From Girardinichthys multiradiatus (lineage: Eukaryota; Chordata; Actinopteri; Cyprinodontiformes; Goodeidae), in contig NC_061816.1 of the NCBI RefSeq assembly GCF_021462225.1, positions 6,606,119-6,670,118 of the forward strand: a DNA stretch of 64,000 bases, in the 5' to 3' direction. The notes below the pieces were generated by a model. That model ran no database searches and was not told the origin of the DNA. It saw only the letters and a list, made by a program, of their open reading frames with translations. This document shows, one piece after another, positions 47,272 to 58,385 of the stretch. A program made the position numbers and the translations under genes. The first letter of the stretch is position 1; each line of letters begins with the position of its first letter.

Positions 47272-47363
47272 GGGGGGGGGGGGGGGGGGGGATGGATGGA
47301 TGGATGGATGGATGGATGGATGGATAGACGGACGGACGGACGGATGGATGGATGGATGAATGG
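47272..47363. repeat. G20 homopolymer followed by (GATG)n/(GACG)n
   Basis: Twenty consecutive G at 47272-47291, then GATG units to about 47325, GACG units to about 47342 and GATG-like units to about 47363. A microsatellite, possibly expanded from a retroposon tail. Confidence 0.95.
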
Positions 47364-49019
47364 ATTGGTGGACACATGGATGGATTTAAATGAATGCTGC
47401 AGAAATCAAATAAATCACAGAACACAAATATATTTCATAATTCTTCAACAAATTGTTCTTTTTCCAGAGTTATTCCAAACTGGGATACTGAAACCATATT
47501 TTTCCAGCTCGAGTTTCCATTTCCATCACCTCTCTGTTCTAACACAGCCTGCTGGTTTCTGTTGGAAGTGTTCAGGCCTCCATCACTACTGACAAGCATC
47601 TGCTGGTCTCCTCTATTATTCTAAACAGCATGCCATCACTGACACCTTATCACTGCTAATATTTCTCCACCCTCTTTATTTACAATACAAACTGCACTCC
47701 TCCACAGTTAGGCCATTGTTACATGCGCTGCCCTTGAACCCATGTTTTATGTATGACTTGGGTTGAGTTTTGCACAACAAAGGTGGCTGACAGCATCAAG
47801 TGCACCTCGGGACGTGGAGAAAGATTAAAGCAGATTTGCCTTTTTTAAAAAATCCATAAAATAGTGGGTGATGCAAGGAAATGGGATGAAAATATCACCA
47901 GCTTTGCACAGTAAGGTCAGCTTATCAAGCAGGAATGTAGTTAGTGAAGTTCAACAGCTGTAGTTTTAATGTTAGCAGGATGTTATGAGCAAGCAAATAA
48001 AACAGCACTGCAAACTGACCTTTTTAGCACCTTATAGAGTCTACGTTCCATAAGGATTACTGTGAACCAATGGTAAGCAGCTCTGCCTGCCTGGAAAGCC
48101 TGGGAGAAAAGATCTCCACCAGCCTTTATTTACAAGCCACGGTTGGCCTGTTACCGGGCAGTGTGAAACTAAACTCAAATCAAATTTTCCACACCGGTTT
48201 GGACCAATAAAAACAAACTATAGGTGTGATTGTAGCTTTATTTAAGATAAGAGGAAAATCGACAGCGTTTTCCACGGGCCATTTGCTTGATTGTGTTACT
48301 GTTCCTGGTGTTTTTCTGTTTTTCTTTTCTCAATGCAACCAGCTCAGACTGGGCTGTAAACCTGGGAACATTCTTTAGTCTGGGAGTAAAAGCCAAACTA
48401 AGAGATCATAATCTGAACTTGTTTGGTGTGAAACCTGCAAAAGGGTAAAAAATGTGTCCGATCATAACCAATAAGGTGATAAAAGACAGTGAGGAGCTGT
48501 GATAAGGCAGACAAGTGCACACACACCCACACAGAAAAAACAGAGAAAATGTAATTTCCAAGAGTGGTTTACTTGATAAACCCTCTGTTAGCGTAGCTCT
48601 CTTTATAGTGTTTGATCAATTCCTGGAAAAGCATCGGAAAGCTGAATCTTTTTCCCATGGCGAACACAACATATCATTGCACAGAACAAAAAAAGCCCAT
48701 TAATGTCTGAGTAAATAAAGACCTCATCAAAGTTTTTCTGTCTTATTTATGTTGAGCTACTCTCGAGAAACAGAAGCGGTATATTTCACGCAGCCACATG
48801 CGATATAAAGCTGAACAAAGGTCAGCGTCATCTGTCTTCACAATGCATTACGGTGAAAGATCTTTTCATTCCAACGTGGACGGATGGCTCGCTCTGCGAA
48901 AGGTCCCGAACATAAATAGATTCAAATGTGGACGTCAAAACAAACAGGAAGCAAAGTTGAAGTCCGGCATTATTTAAAGATGAAACGAGACGGTGACGGG
49001 AAAAAAGGCAGCCTGACAA
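47364..49019. other. Unassigned non-coding stretch
   Basis: No gene or transposon recognised. 48090-48330 and 48780-49000 have balanced composition. Confidence 0.35.
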
Positions 49020-49315
49020 CACGGAGACATTACAGACATTACTTTATTTAAATCATATTTAAATAAAGAAATAATTATTACCATGCACATTTAAGACAGT
49101 ATCAAAACTAAAGAAATCTAACTAAAAGAGTAGTTTGTATAAAATCATTTGAATGATTATTTATTACATTAAATAAAGCTGGATTTGGCAAAATCAAAAA
49201 AATATGCAAATTAATAAATAAATACATGAATAAAACATGTCAGAATTTGGTAAAATCTAAATAAATAGATAAATAAATAAAATATACTGTTAAATTGATT
49301 AACTCTGATGAAAAT
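49020..49315. repeat. AT-rich AAATA-type simple repeat
   Basis: Dense AAATAAATA/ATAGATAAATA words. Similar words (AAATAAATAGATAAAATGG) resume at 51060-51090 after the LINE, so the LINE probably entered this tract. Confidence 0.6.
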
Positions 49316-49323
49316 TAAAGTGA

Positions 49324-49665
49324 GATCATATTTCTCCTATTTTAGCTTCCCTTCATTGGCTCCCTGTTAAATCCAGAATAAAATTTTTAATTCTCCTCCT
49401 CACATATAAAGCTCTTAATGATCTAGCTCCATCATACATCAGAGACCTGATTGTTCCATATGTTCCTAACAGAGCACTTCGTTCTCAGACTGCAGGTTTA
49501 CTGGTGGTTCCTAGAATCTCTAGAAGTAGAATGGGAGGCAGATCATTTAGTTATCAGGCTCCTCTCCTGTGGAACCAGCTCCCAGTTTTAGTCCGTGAGG
49601 CAGACACCCTGTCTACTTTTAAGGCTAGGCTTAAAACTTTCCTTTTTGATAAAGCTTATAGTTAG
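49324..49665 (+). pseudogene. LINE ORF C-terminal fragment
   Basis: About 113 open codons ending at TAG (49663-49665). The peptide has SLHWLPVKSRIKFKILLL, YKALNDLAPSYIRDL, VPNRALRSQTAGLLVVP, GGRSFSYQAPLLWNQLP and STFKARLKTFLF. This is the conserved tail that follows the RT domain in several fish LINEs. There is no start codon, since the upstream RT and endonuclease are absent through 5' truncation. Confidence 0.75.
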
Positions 49666-50286
49666 AGTGGCTTAGGTTATCCTGAGCTATCTGTAGTTAT
49701 GCTGCTATAGGTTTAGGCTGCTGGAGGACACAGTGACCACTTTCACTCTCTTCGCTACGTTCTCACACTACAATTCTGCATTATTTGCTGTTATTTCAGC
49801 TTTTAACTTTGTTCTCTCTTTTCTTTTCCTACAAGCTACACCTGGCCTGACTCTGTGTCTACCTGTGACACCTTCACGGAGGGGGGCATCATCCAAACCT
49901 CTGCTGCCCACAACTTAATGCTCACCTTCTACAGATGATACACTTGGCCCTGTCTTTCAGTGTTTAATCCTTTCTCTCTCCTAGATATAGCTACTGAATG
50001 AGCTTTTACTGTGACTAACTCTATGTGCTCTCTCTAATACTCTAAACTTGAAAACTGGCTCAGAGTTTATCTGTTTTTACTTCCTAGATGAAACCACTAA
50101 AGGAGCTACATCCATTAACATTTACTTTTCCTTCCCATAGAAAGTACTCCTGGATCAGTGTTTCTTTGTTCTCTTTGTGTCTCTGCTCTGTTCTCTCAAA
50201 TCCCCAGTCGGTCATGGCAGATGGCCGCTCACACTGAGCCTGGTTCTGCTGGAGGTTTCTTCCTGTTAAAAGGGAGTTTTTCCTCT

Positions 50287-50624
50287 CCACTGTCATTACA
50301 TGCATGCTCAGTATGAGGGATTGCTGCAACGTCAACGCCAGTGACTGTCCACTGTCTCTACATGTTCATCCAGGAGGAGGGAATGCTGCAAGTCACTGAC
50401 TGGATGCAATCTGCTGGGTTTACTTAGACAAAAAAACTTTTTATCCAATTTGAATAAATAACTGAATCTGACTGCACTGTTCAATGGTTAGGATTAATTG
50501 GAATGTATGAACCTGACTTGAAATCTATATGATTCGATTGAATTGACTTAGCCCATTTTACAGTTACCCACTTTTCACACAATGCAACAGGAAACAATAC
50601 TTGGCAATTATTTTAACCTCTGCC
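50287..50624 (+). repeat. 338-bp segment, inverted partner of 54907-55244
   Basis: By eye about a dozen substitutions and no length change against the reverse complement of 54907-55244. It covers LINE 3' UTR plus about 80 bp beyond the internal tail-like point. Confidence 0.8.
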
Positions 50625-51099
50625 TTCCTCCCTCCCAGTTGGATGGAGTAAGGGGGCTCAGTTATGGTTGAGGTGCAAACACACCCACCATTTCTGCTAC
50701 CTGTGCGACCCCCTTCTCTTTTCCAGTAGTTGTAATCAGTCTGACAGAGAGAGGTATCCCAATCCTTGTGGTTTTTATTATAACAATGGCCACCAGTGGG
50801 CTCTAGATGGACAAACTTTATCAGTTTATTATTTTACTTAGTACCCCTACACATAGCCCATAAAATGTCCAAACTCTAACACTCAGTAGTTTAATCTAAC
50901 CTCTCCAACAACCACGCACCATTCCAGACCCTTTGTGAAGAGCCTTGAGACGACATGTGTTGGGAATTGGTGCTTTATAAATAAAACTGAATTAAACTGA
51001 ATTGAATTAATAAAAAAAGCTTGACAAAACAAGATGTTTGACTAAATGTGAAGGAATAAAACAAATAAATAGATAAAATGGATAAATGGGTAAAACTAG

Positions 51100-51690
51100 C
51101 CAAATCAGAAAAAAGAAAGACAGAGCTGCTGACCTAAACTGGCAGAGAAGAAGTCAAGAGGTCCATGATAACTCTGGAGGAGCTGCGGAAAACCACAGCT
51201 CAGGTGGGAGGATCAGTTCAACTATTACTCAATAGTAAATAAATGGAGGTAATGGAGGAGCGGCATAAAGAAAGCCGTTGAGAGAAAAATATTTAAAATC
51301 CCATTTAAAGTTTGCCACAAAATGTAGGAGGACTCAGAAAACATGTGGAAGAAGGTGCTCTGGTCAGACCAGACCAAAGCCGAACCTTTTAGCCGACATG
51401 CAAAATGCTATGTGGATGAAATCCTGTAAGGCACCTTCCTAAAAGTGATACATGGTGGTGGTCACATCATGCTGTGGGAGAGCAAAAATCAGTCTGTCAG
51501 TTTGTGGACATAAGCTAGAAGACTTGCAGCTGTAACTGCACCAAAACAAGGTTCTACTTGGTAAATGTCTTTATTTGTAAAAGTGCACTCCTCTGTGTTG
51601 GTCTATCACATAAAATCCCAATAAAATAGCTTTTAAAAATTAAAAATTCTAAAATAGGTCAGTAGGTTTCTGGCTGTAACATGATAAAAT
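51100..51690 (+). mobile_element. Tc1/mariner-type relic, 3' part
   Basis: AAGAAGTCAAGAGGTCCATG, AACTCTGGAGGAGCTGCGG, ACCACAGCTCAGGTGGGAGG, CATGTGGAAGAAGGTGCTC, TGGTGGTGGTCACATCATGC and, at the end, TGTTGGTCTATCACATAAAA with TCCCAATAAAATAG. Ordered words of the family also seen at 11782-12250 (opposite end) and 35900-36200. Frames are broken. Confidence 0.75.
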
Positions 51691-51699
51691 CCCTCCAGT

Positions 51700-52230
51700 G
51701 AGATCTGAGTCTCTCTGGGGATATCCTCCAAAATGTCAGAGGTTAGACATCCCCTAGATCATCTCAACTTTCAGTGTGAAAGAGCAACGGCTCAATTCCC
51801 AGTTATCCTTGATTAATGCCTCTAAGCCGATGAGTAGGAGGCTTATTTCAGCTGCTTTCTATCCAGGGTCTTGGTCTTTCAATCAGGACCTGTATCACAT
51901 GACCATAGATAAGGGTTAGAAGGTAAAGAACCAGTCAGTTGGCCCCTTCCTCACCAGAACAGACCACAGCGATGCCCTCATTACTGCAGACCAATGTCTC
52001 CTGCTACACCCAGGCACCAAGATACTTAAACTCCTCTGCTGGATGGAGTATTTCACTTCTCTTTTAGGTTGAGAAGTACCCTGCTGTCTCTGTCTATACC
52101 TTCAGCTTCTGTCCATGAACAGTACAAACTGGATCAGTAATGAAGGGGAGACCTGGCAGAGTCCACCTACATCAACCACATTTTTGGTCCTGTGCCACCA
52201 GAACACATTCCTGCAGAACAAAAACAACAG
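51700..52230 (-). mobile_element. Rex3/RTE-type LINE relic
   Basis: On the minus strand: GAGGAGTTTAAGTATCTTGG, CTGCAGTAATGAGGGC, CCTTATCTATGGTCATGTG, AAAGACCAAGACCCTGGAT, AGCTGAAATAAGCC and TAACTGGGAATTGAGCCG are the ordered 3' RT words of Rex3. Decayed. Confidence 0.65.
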
Positions 52231-52742
52231 CAATCAACGCTGCACTTGACACTGTGAGAAGAGGTTGGTGATGGGGGTTGGGTGCTGAAATACTCAGCTT
52301 GGCATGCAGTCCATTTAGCAGCCCATGCAAAGTGTTTGCAATAAGTCTGTCTGGGGGCTTCATTGTCTCATAAATGAGGACAACGAATCACCTGGCGAGG
52401 GGAGGAAAAAAGGTCCCGAAGTGGATGGGCTTTTGTTTGGGGGGATGGCGAACCTTTCCCCGTCGACTTCCCAGGAAAGAAAGGTACTTTTTTTGTTGTT
52501 AAACCCACAGTCATTAGTCTGTGATGAAGAAAAAAAACGTGAGGCCCTTTGTGGGACCTGAACCTTTTCAAATGCGAGCGCGCCTTTTGTTTTTGCAACC
52601 CTGTCAAGAACGGTCACCTAATTAGACCTGATATCTCTGGCCAAAGAGATCCCGTTTGTTAATGGCTCTTTACTGAATTTTCTTAATGAGTTTAGATGGC
52701 CATTGTGTGGTGGGGAGCTCCTCTAAGACAAGAGCATTTTCA

Positions 52743-52744
<2 letters not shown>
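52231..52744. other. Non-coding stretch, possible conserved block
   Basis: 52370-52680 is non-repetitive, of balanced composition and free of transposon words, with CTAATTAG at 52618-52625. Candidate regulatory DNA only. Confidence 0.35.

Positions 52745-52805
<61 letters not shown>
52745..52805. repeat. (CA)n microsatellite
   Basis: Uninterrupted CA repeat, about 30 units. Confidence 0.98.
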
Positions 52806-52807
<2 letters not shown>

Positions 52808-54139
52808 ATACATCCAGAGAGAATAAAAACAGAGGAGTGAAATGAGGGAGAAGATTGAGCAAAGATAGAGGCGAGCTGACATGACTGTGGGCTAAATCGT
52901 AAAGGTGTTGTGAGAGCTGCGAGCGTTATGGGAGGAATCAAGGCAGGGTCATTAAGGCACAACAAAAGCAAGTGCTGGTGTACCCAGGGGCCTGCTTTCT
53001 ATCCATCTGTGCATTGTATCAGTCCTTGTTGGCAGTGGACACAATGCACAACACCTTGATCACATCGAGCTGCTGACACCGTTTTCTTCAGCAAACTCCA
53101 GCGGCTTCTTTCGGGAAGAAATGCCCCATTTTCTCTCCTCCAATGCCCAACCACCAAGCCCCTCATCCTCTTTTTTCTTTCTTTTAGTTCATGTCTCAAG
53201 GCTGCAGCCTCCCTTTCTTCTCAGCTCTGTGGAGAGGGAACAAGCTTGTTAGCTGGCATGGATATTTTGACTGGAGATATACTTTGGCCACTTGCCTATG
53301 GAAACAGTGTCAAAGCACAACCTGGCTTAATTGTCACATCGGCAGTCCTGGGAGAGGTCTTTGGTGAGGTCCAGGCCTAATAAATATCAAAAGCTTCTCT
53401 CATCTTTCAGCTCCTTCTCTCCCCCTTCTCTCAACCCCTTCTTTTATGCCAGTGAGGGAAAAACTTGTAAATTAATCTCAGTGTCAAAACAAGACTTTTT
53501 CTGTTGCCTGAGAATCTCTAGTTATTTCTTTCAGTTTTTGTCCCAGACGTTTTCATCAAAGGGTAGCGGCTGTCTGAGACCTAGTGTAAAGGCCGTCCCT
53601 GCAATTTATAGATTTGATGTTTATAGAGGCTTGCAGTTGCTCAGTTGATTTAATGAGAGTCTAAAGCTTCAGCAAAATCCACAGCAAAACGCGTAACAAA
53701 TGGAGGCTTTCAGGAGTAGAAACATTTACAGGAGCTGGGACAGAGGAGTTGCATTGGGGACCTTTAGGGTTAACTTCATGTTGCATAGGGAAATGGTAGT
53801 GTGGTGTACTGATATACACAAGATGTGCGGTGAAACATTATGACAGCACGTGCATTCAGAGAATAGCTCATAGACAGCAAAACATCTGACGTAACTGTGC
53901 TTATGTGCTTTGATGCTGAGAGGTTTAATGTTATTCTTTATGGCGCCTCAGCTGATGTTTCAACTTGGAAAAAACAGGAAAATATTCCTTTACACCACTT
54001 TTGTGACCAAAACAACTTTAAAGTCAACTTGTATGCATATCTTTGTAGTCTTTTGTTAAAACTTTACTTTAAACTTACACAATACACTTTAAAAACATAC
54101 AAAGAATGTTTAATAATTGTGATGTATTTGCAGATGACT
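52806..54139. other. Unassigned non-coding stretch
   Basis: No gene supported. The open frames at 53331-53648 and 53897-54229 carry no protein-like features. Confidence 0.35.
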
Positions 54140-54663
54140 TGTTATTCTGTTTACTTTCCCAGGAACACACAGATTTCTATTTCAGAAATTAGAGGTTATT
54201 TCCCCAAATCTATAGGTTACTTTCTTTGAACTTGTAGTTTTTTTTGTGTGTGTTTTATCTTTAGCAGAGCCTACAGGTTTCCTTACTGGTACCTCTAAGC
54301 ATTTTACCTGAACTTCCAAGTTATTTTTTCAGGAACCTACACGTTTCCTCCCCAGAATGTAAAGCTTACTTTACTAGAACTTACAGGTTTCTTTATTTCC
54401 ATGATAAATTTCCTGATACACAGGTTACTATCATGGAACATACTTACTTTTCTAGAACCAGTTTTGATTGTTTGTATGGCATTGCATAGTTCTGCACCCT
54501 AGGTTCATCATATGTATGTTTCTACTGATCATTTAAAAACAGGGTACTAAAAGGTGACCATTTTTTCTCAGATCTTCCAAGTTATTTTAAACACTTACTA
54601 ATTACATGTTACTCTAGCAGATTACTTTACCAGTAGTTAAAGATTACTTTACTGGAACTCACC
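54140..54663. repeat. Degenerate ~25-bp minisatellite, left block
   Basis: Variants of TTACTTTACTGGAACTTACAGG recur: TTACTTTACTAGAACTTACAGG (54368), TTACTTTTCTAGAACC (54446), TTACTTTACTGGAACTCACC (54649). It resumes at 55255 beyond the LINE end. Confidence 0.7.
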
Positions 54664-55254
54664 ATTTAATTCATTTCTGTTTTATTTATATAGCGCAAAT
54701 TCACAACACGTCTCTAAAGGCACTTTAAAGGTCAATGAAATCTAATCTTACAGATTTCATGTCAGGTTCATACATTCCAATTAATCCTAACTATCAAACA
54801 GTTTATTATTCAAATTGGTTAAAAGTTTTTCTTTCTAAGGAAGCCCAGCAGATTGCATTGACTTGCAGCATTCACTCCTCCAGGATGAGCATGTAGCGAG
54901 CATGTAGGCAGAGGTTAAAATAATTGCCAAGTATTGTTTCCTGTTGCATTGTGTGAAAGGTGGGTAACTGTAAAATGGGCTAAGTCAATTCAATCGAATC
55001 ATATAGATTCCAAGTCAGGTTCATTCATTCCAATTAATCCTAATCATTGAACAGTGCAGTCGGATTCAGTTATTTATTCAAACTGGATAAAAAGTTTTTA
55101 TGTTTCAGGAAACCCAGCAGATTGCATCCAGTCAGTGACTTGCAGCATTCACTCCTCCTGGATGAACATGTAGAGACAGTGGACAGTCACTGGTGTTGAC
55201 TTTGCAGCAATCCCTCATACTGAGCATGCATGTAATGACAGTGGAAAGCATGCT
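54664..55254 (-). mobile_element. LINE 3' end (AATAAAACTGAATT-tailed family)
   Basis: Minus-strand copy. It holds two successive versions of the 3' UTR: 54907-55244 and a shorter one at 54670-54900 that ends in the family tail (antisense of TTTATATAGCGCAAATTCAC). The insertion splits a 25-bp minisatellite. Confidence 0.75.
54907..55244 (-). repeat. 338-bp segment, inverted partner of 50287-50624
   Basis: Reverse complement is nearly identical to 50287-50624, including the non-LINE-tail portion GCCCATTTTACAGTTACCC. Confidence 0.8.
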
Positions 55255-55376
55255 CAATATACGTTACAGGTGACTTTACTGGAACTCACATGTTACTTTG
55301 CCAGAAGTTACAGGTCACTTTACTAGAAGTTACAGGTTGCTTTACTGGACCCTAAAGGTTCTTTTATCAGAACCAG
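55255..55376. repeat. Degenerate ~25-bp minisatellite, right block
   Basis: GTTACAGGTGACTTTACTGG, GTTACTTTGCCAGAAG, GTTACAGGTCACTTTACTAG, GTTACAGGTTGCTTTACTGG. Same unit as 54140-54663. Confidence 0.75.
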
Positions 55377-56754
55377 ATTTTTTTTTTTTTCGTGATTTGG
55401 GCTTTTCAGGAGCTCCACTAAACAAATCAATACTACTCAAAAGGAAATATTTAGTACTTCCTTTTAATATAAAGGGTAGGTTCGATGTTCATTATGCCTA
55501 TTGTCATAAAACTGGCAGTTTCTATTGATCTTACAGTATTACTCTTGCAAAGCTATCAGTTGGTTTTCTTTAACATCGCTCCAAGACAAATTCCTTCACA
55601 TTTCAGCAACATGGTGCATTAAGTGATTTTGAGTATGATTATCAAGAGACAATCCACCCTCCTTTTTATTTTTTTTACTGCTTCAGGGTCGGAGTGTCTC
55701 GTTAAGCCACGACTGATGCACTCAGACGGTCCTCGCCGCTTTGTGAAAATTGGGGAGTTTAGGCTTTTATCTTCCCCCGTCTATTTTAATAAGCACACTT
55801 TGTGACAGCTTAGGTTTCCCCAGGATCTTAGGTGAAACACGGCAGAGGCGGAGACCTCCAATTAAAGAGGGAGGGAGACATGGAGAGTGACACGGAGGAA
55901 GGTGATGAGAGACATAACCCACAAACAGATGCGGCTGGTAGAAGAACAGGAAAAGAGAGGGTTGTATATGCATGGCCTTTTTTCCTATAACCCCACTCCT
56001 TGTCTGCAGCCTTGCCTTCGTTAACCGAGTTAAGCCGGTTACATTAGCCACTGGAATGCTTTATGTACTTGTACCAATTCAATTATTTGTTTCTGCGACT
56101 CAGGCATGGCAGGAAGTGAGGAGACAAGCACTCACATAAAGTCTATGTGTTAATTTCCAAGTAATGCAGTGGCCGTGATCGCTTCTGACAAGACAATTGA
56201 TACCACTGTCAGGAAAGAGACACCCCTAAAGGATGCATTTTTTGCTGTTTTTCTGTCCCCTCATGCAGAACATCACAGTGACACACTGTTCAGATAAACG
56301 TCCTGGAAGCCCTTTGATTAGTGTAATACAATAAGAGAAATGGGAGCCTAAAATGCCTGCGCACGTCTTGTTTCTGAATATTTGCCTCAACAAATGAGAT
56401 ACTATCTGTCTGTCTCCCCCTGCCCCTCTGTCGAGGACCTCTCAATCGTTTTCTCTGTCATTAATCAATAGACATGACAGTGACAAACACTCCGAGGTCC
56501 CCGTCTTCCCTTTTTTCTTCTGGTTTTATTGCTTTATGGCTCCTGATTGTCAGGCTTGCCTACACATGTATTTCCATGTCATCTTTTGGAAGTGTCAAGA
56601 AGATGACAAAGGGAAAAGTGGCGGAGTGAGGGGGGGCAGTCATGAGCAGGAGGCGACTGCAGTTCATTTATGTCAGTCTTAAACCGAGACAGTAATCATA
56701 AATTCATAGGTTTGCTTAGAGACACTTTCCGCAAATGCCATAAAAATGATGCTT
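55377..56754. other. Non-coding stretch, possible conserved block
   Basis: A poly-T tract lies at 55378-55391. 56100-56720 is non-repetitive and balanced, with CTTTGATTAGTG and ATTAATCAATAG words; a candidate conserved non-coding element. No gene. Confidence 0.35.
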
Positions 56755-57985
56755 TAAGTCATTATAATTGGAATCTATCTCAAAATAATGAGTTACTAAC
56801 TCAAAATCATCACTCGGCATCTCAGCGTTATGAGTAATAAAAGTGTTAATTATGTGATACAATCTGAAAACATCCCTCACTGTTGCTATTATAGTCCAAT
56901 ATATAAGGAGGAGTATTCCTTGATTAAACTAGAGTAAACCCAACAAATATGCCAAAAGCAGGCTTACAGTCAAAACACATTATAGTGTCTCATTATTATA
57001 AAATGCCAGATTATGATTAATATTTCACATTTCTACCCAGCATCTCACAATTATGAGGTGAAAGTTAGAATATCATAATCATAGCTTGGTATCTCAAATT
57101 AATTATTTTATTTCATATACTTTTTCCTCATGTGATGTGTCCTTATGTGATGCTATATTAACATCTCATAATTTGACTTAGTGCCACAAAACCATGAAAT
57201 ACTATGATTTAGTCTAAGTAATAAACAGATATTCAGTGTTTATGAGACAGCATAGTAGTAGTAATGACTTTGCATTTCCTAATTATGACAAAACATTTTG
57301 AAAACTGTTATCTTGTAGCCAAAACCTTTTTTTTTAATAATTGTGTTCAACAGGAAGTTATTTATAATTATTATGTCTTACAATAACATTTCATGAGTAT
57401 TGCTTAGTATCATATATGATAAAAAGTTGTTATTTTGACATAATAACTGGAGTACATTTATTCTATAACCATAAGATAACTGTAACTTAGCAACTCATAA
57501 TTATGACCAATTACCTCCTAACTGAGTTATAGTTATGTATTAATTATGGACTATATTTGTTCCTGTATTTTTCTCATAATTACTCTAGTCTCTTAATCAT
57601 GACTCAGCGTTTCATAATTATTACTTTGTATTTTATTAGGAGGAACTATGTCAAAATAAGACCGGGCATCTCTCATTAAGATGTACCAGGACTTACTAAG
57701 GACTAAATTAAGATTTATTGACATATTGTGACATAACTGTGACTTAGCATTCATAGTTTTTTATGCGGAAACATCTATTAGATATAACTAAATAATCTTT
57801 ACTCACAGTTGTTACTTACGGATCTGAAAATAGCTACTTAGTATATCAAAATTGTTACAAATGGTCTTATAATAATCATTTAGCATCTTACAATTGTCAC
57901 TTAGTATTTAATATTAATTGGATACTTTTACATAATTTCGCCATTGATTTTTGTTCTTTTCATTATTATATTCCTATCTTTCTCT
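56755..57985. repeat. Degenerate CATAATTATGACTTAG-type array
   Basis: Over 1.2 kb, words such as TCTCACAATTATGAG, CTCATAATTATGACC, TTCATAATTATTACTT, ACTTAGCA and AGCATCTCA recur at intervals of roughly 20-60 bp. The unit itself is nearly palindromic (CATAATTATG). Heavily diverged. Confidence 0.6.
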
Positions 57986-58331
57986 TGACATAATAAAAAT
58001 TCTTGGTAAAGTAATAAGTCGGTAGCTCGAAAATGTAAACATGATTAAAATGTGTTTCAGCTACCCTCAGTATTATAAACAACAAAGACATACAAGGCAG
58101 TTAGTGTTGATTTAAAATAGAATGCTGTATTTTTGAGTGCTGGACACTAAGGTGTTATTGGGCTTTTTTACTTTGATTAAGCATGTCACAAAGACTTTAA
58201 AGACTATCACTTCTGAGAAGAGAGATTTATTTGGGTTTATAGCTCAGCAGTGGGACTGAACCAACAGCCATCACCTTAGAAAGTATTTGTTTCATTGTAT
58301 TACAGCCCTTGTTTCCATTGCAACTGAAATG
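57986..58331. other. Unassigned spacer
   Basis: No feature recognised. Confidence 0.4.
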
Positions 58332-58333
58332 TA

Positions 58334-58363
58334 CAGGGGTTGGACAATGAAATTGAAACACCT
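58334..58363 (+). repeat. Terminal inverted repeat (transposase 3' side)
   Basis: CAGGGGTTGGACAATGAAAT, continuing to the ACACCT end. Matches 1132-1161 in antisense. Confidence 0.92.
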
Positions 58364-58385
58364 GATTTTAGACCACAATAATTTA

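Larger units (their letters stand above)
49316..51010 (+). mobile_element. LINE 3' half (AATAAAACTGAATT-tailed family)
   Basis: Starts inside the C-terminal coding end of a non-LTR retrotransposon and continues through a long 3' region to the tail at 50985-51008, TTTATAAATAAAACTGAATT. Diagnostic words: TGCTGGAGGTTTCTTCCTG (50240), TTAAAAGGGAGTTTTTCC, GACTGGATGCAATCTGC (50399). An earlier tail-like point at 50530-50545 (GATTCGATTGAATTGACTTA) is followed by about 80 bp also found at 54907-54990. Confidence 0.75.

Noticed and set aside
47206..47592. 128-codon frame with WMDGWMDG repeats
   Set aside because: Translation of the GATG microsatellite and G20 run.
54140..54663. Possible CRISPR-like spaced repeats
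   Set aside because: The units are degenerate, contiguous and without uniform spacers; eukaryotic minisatellite.
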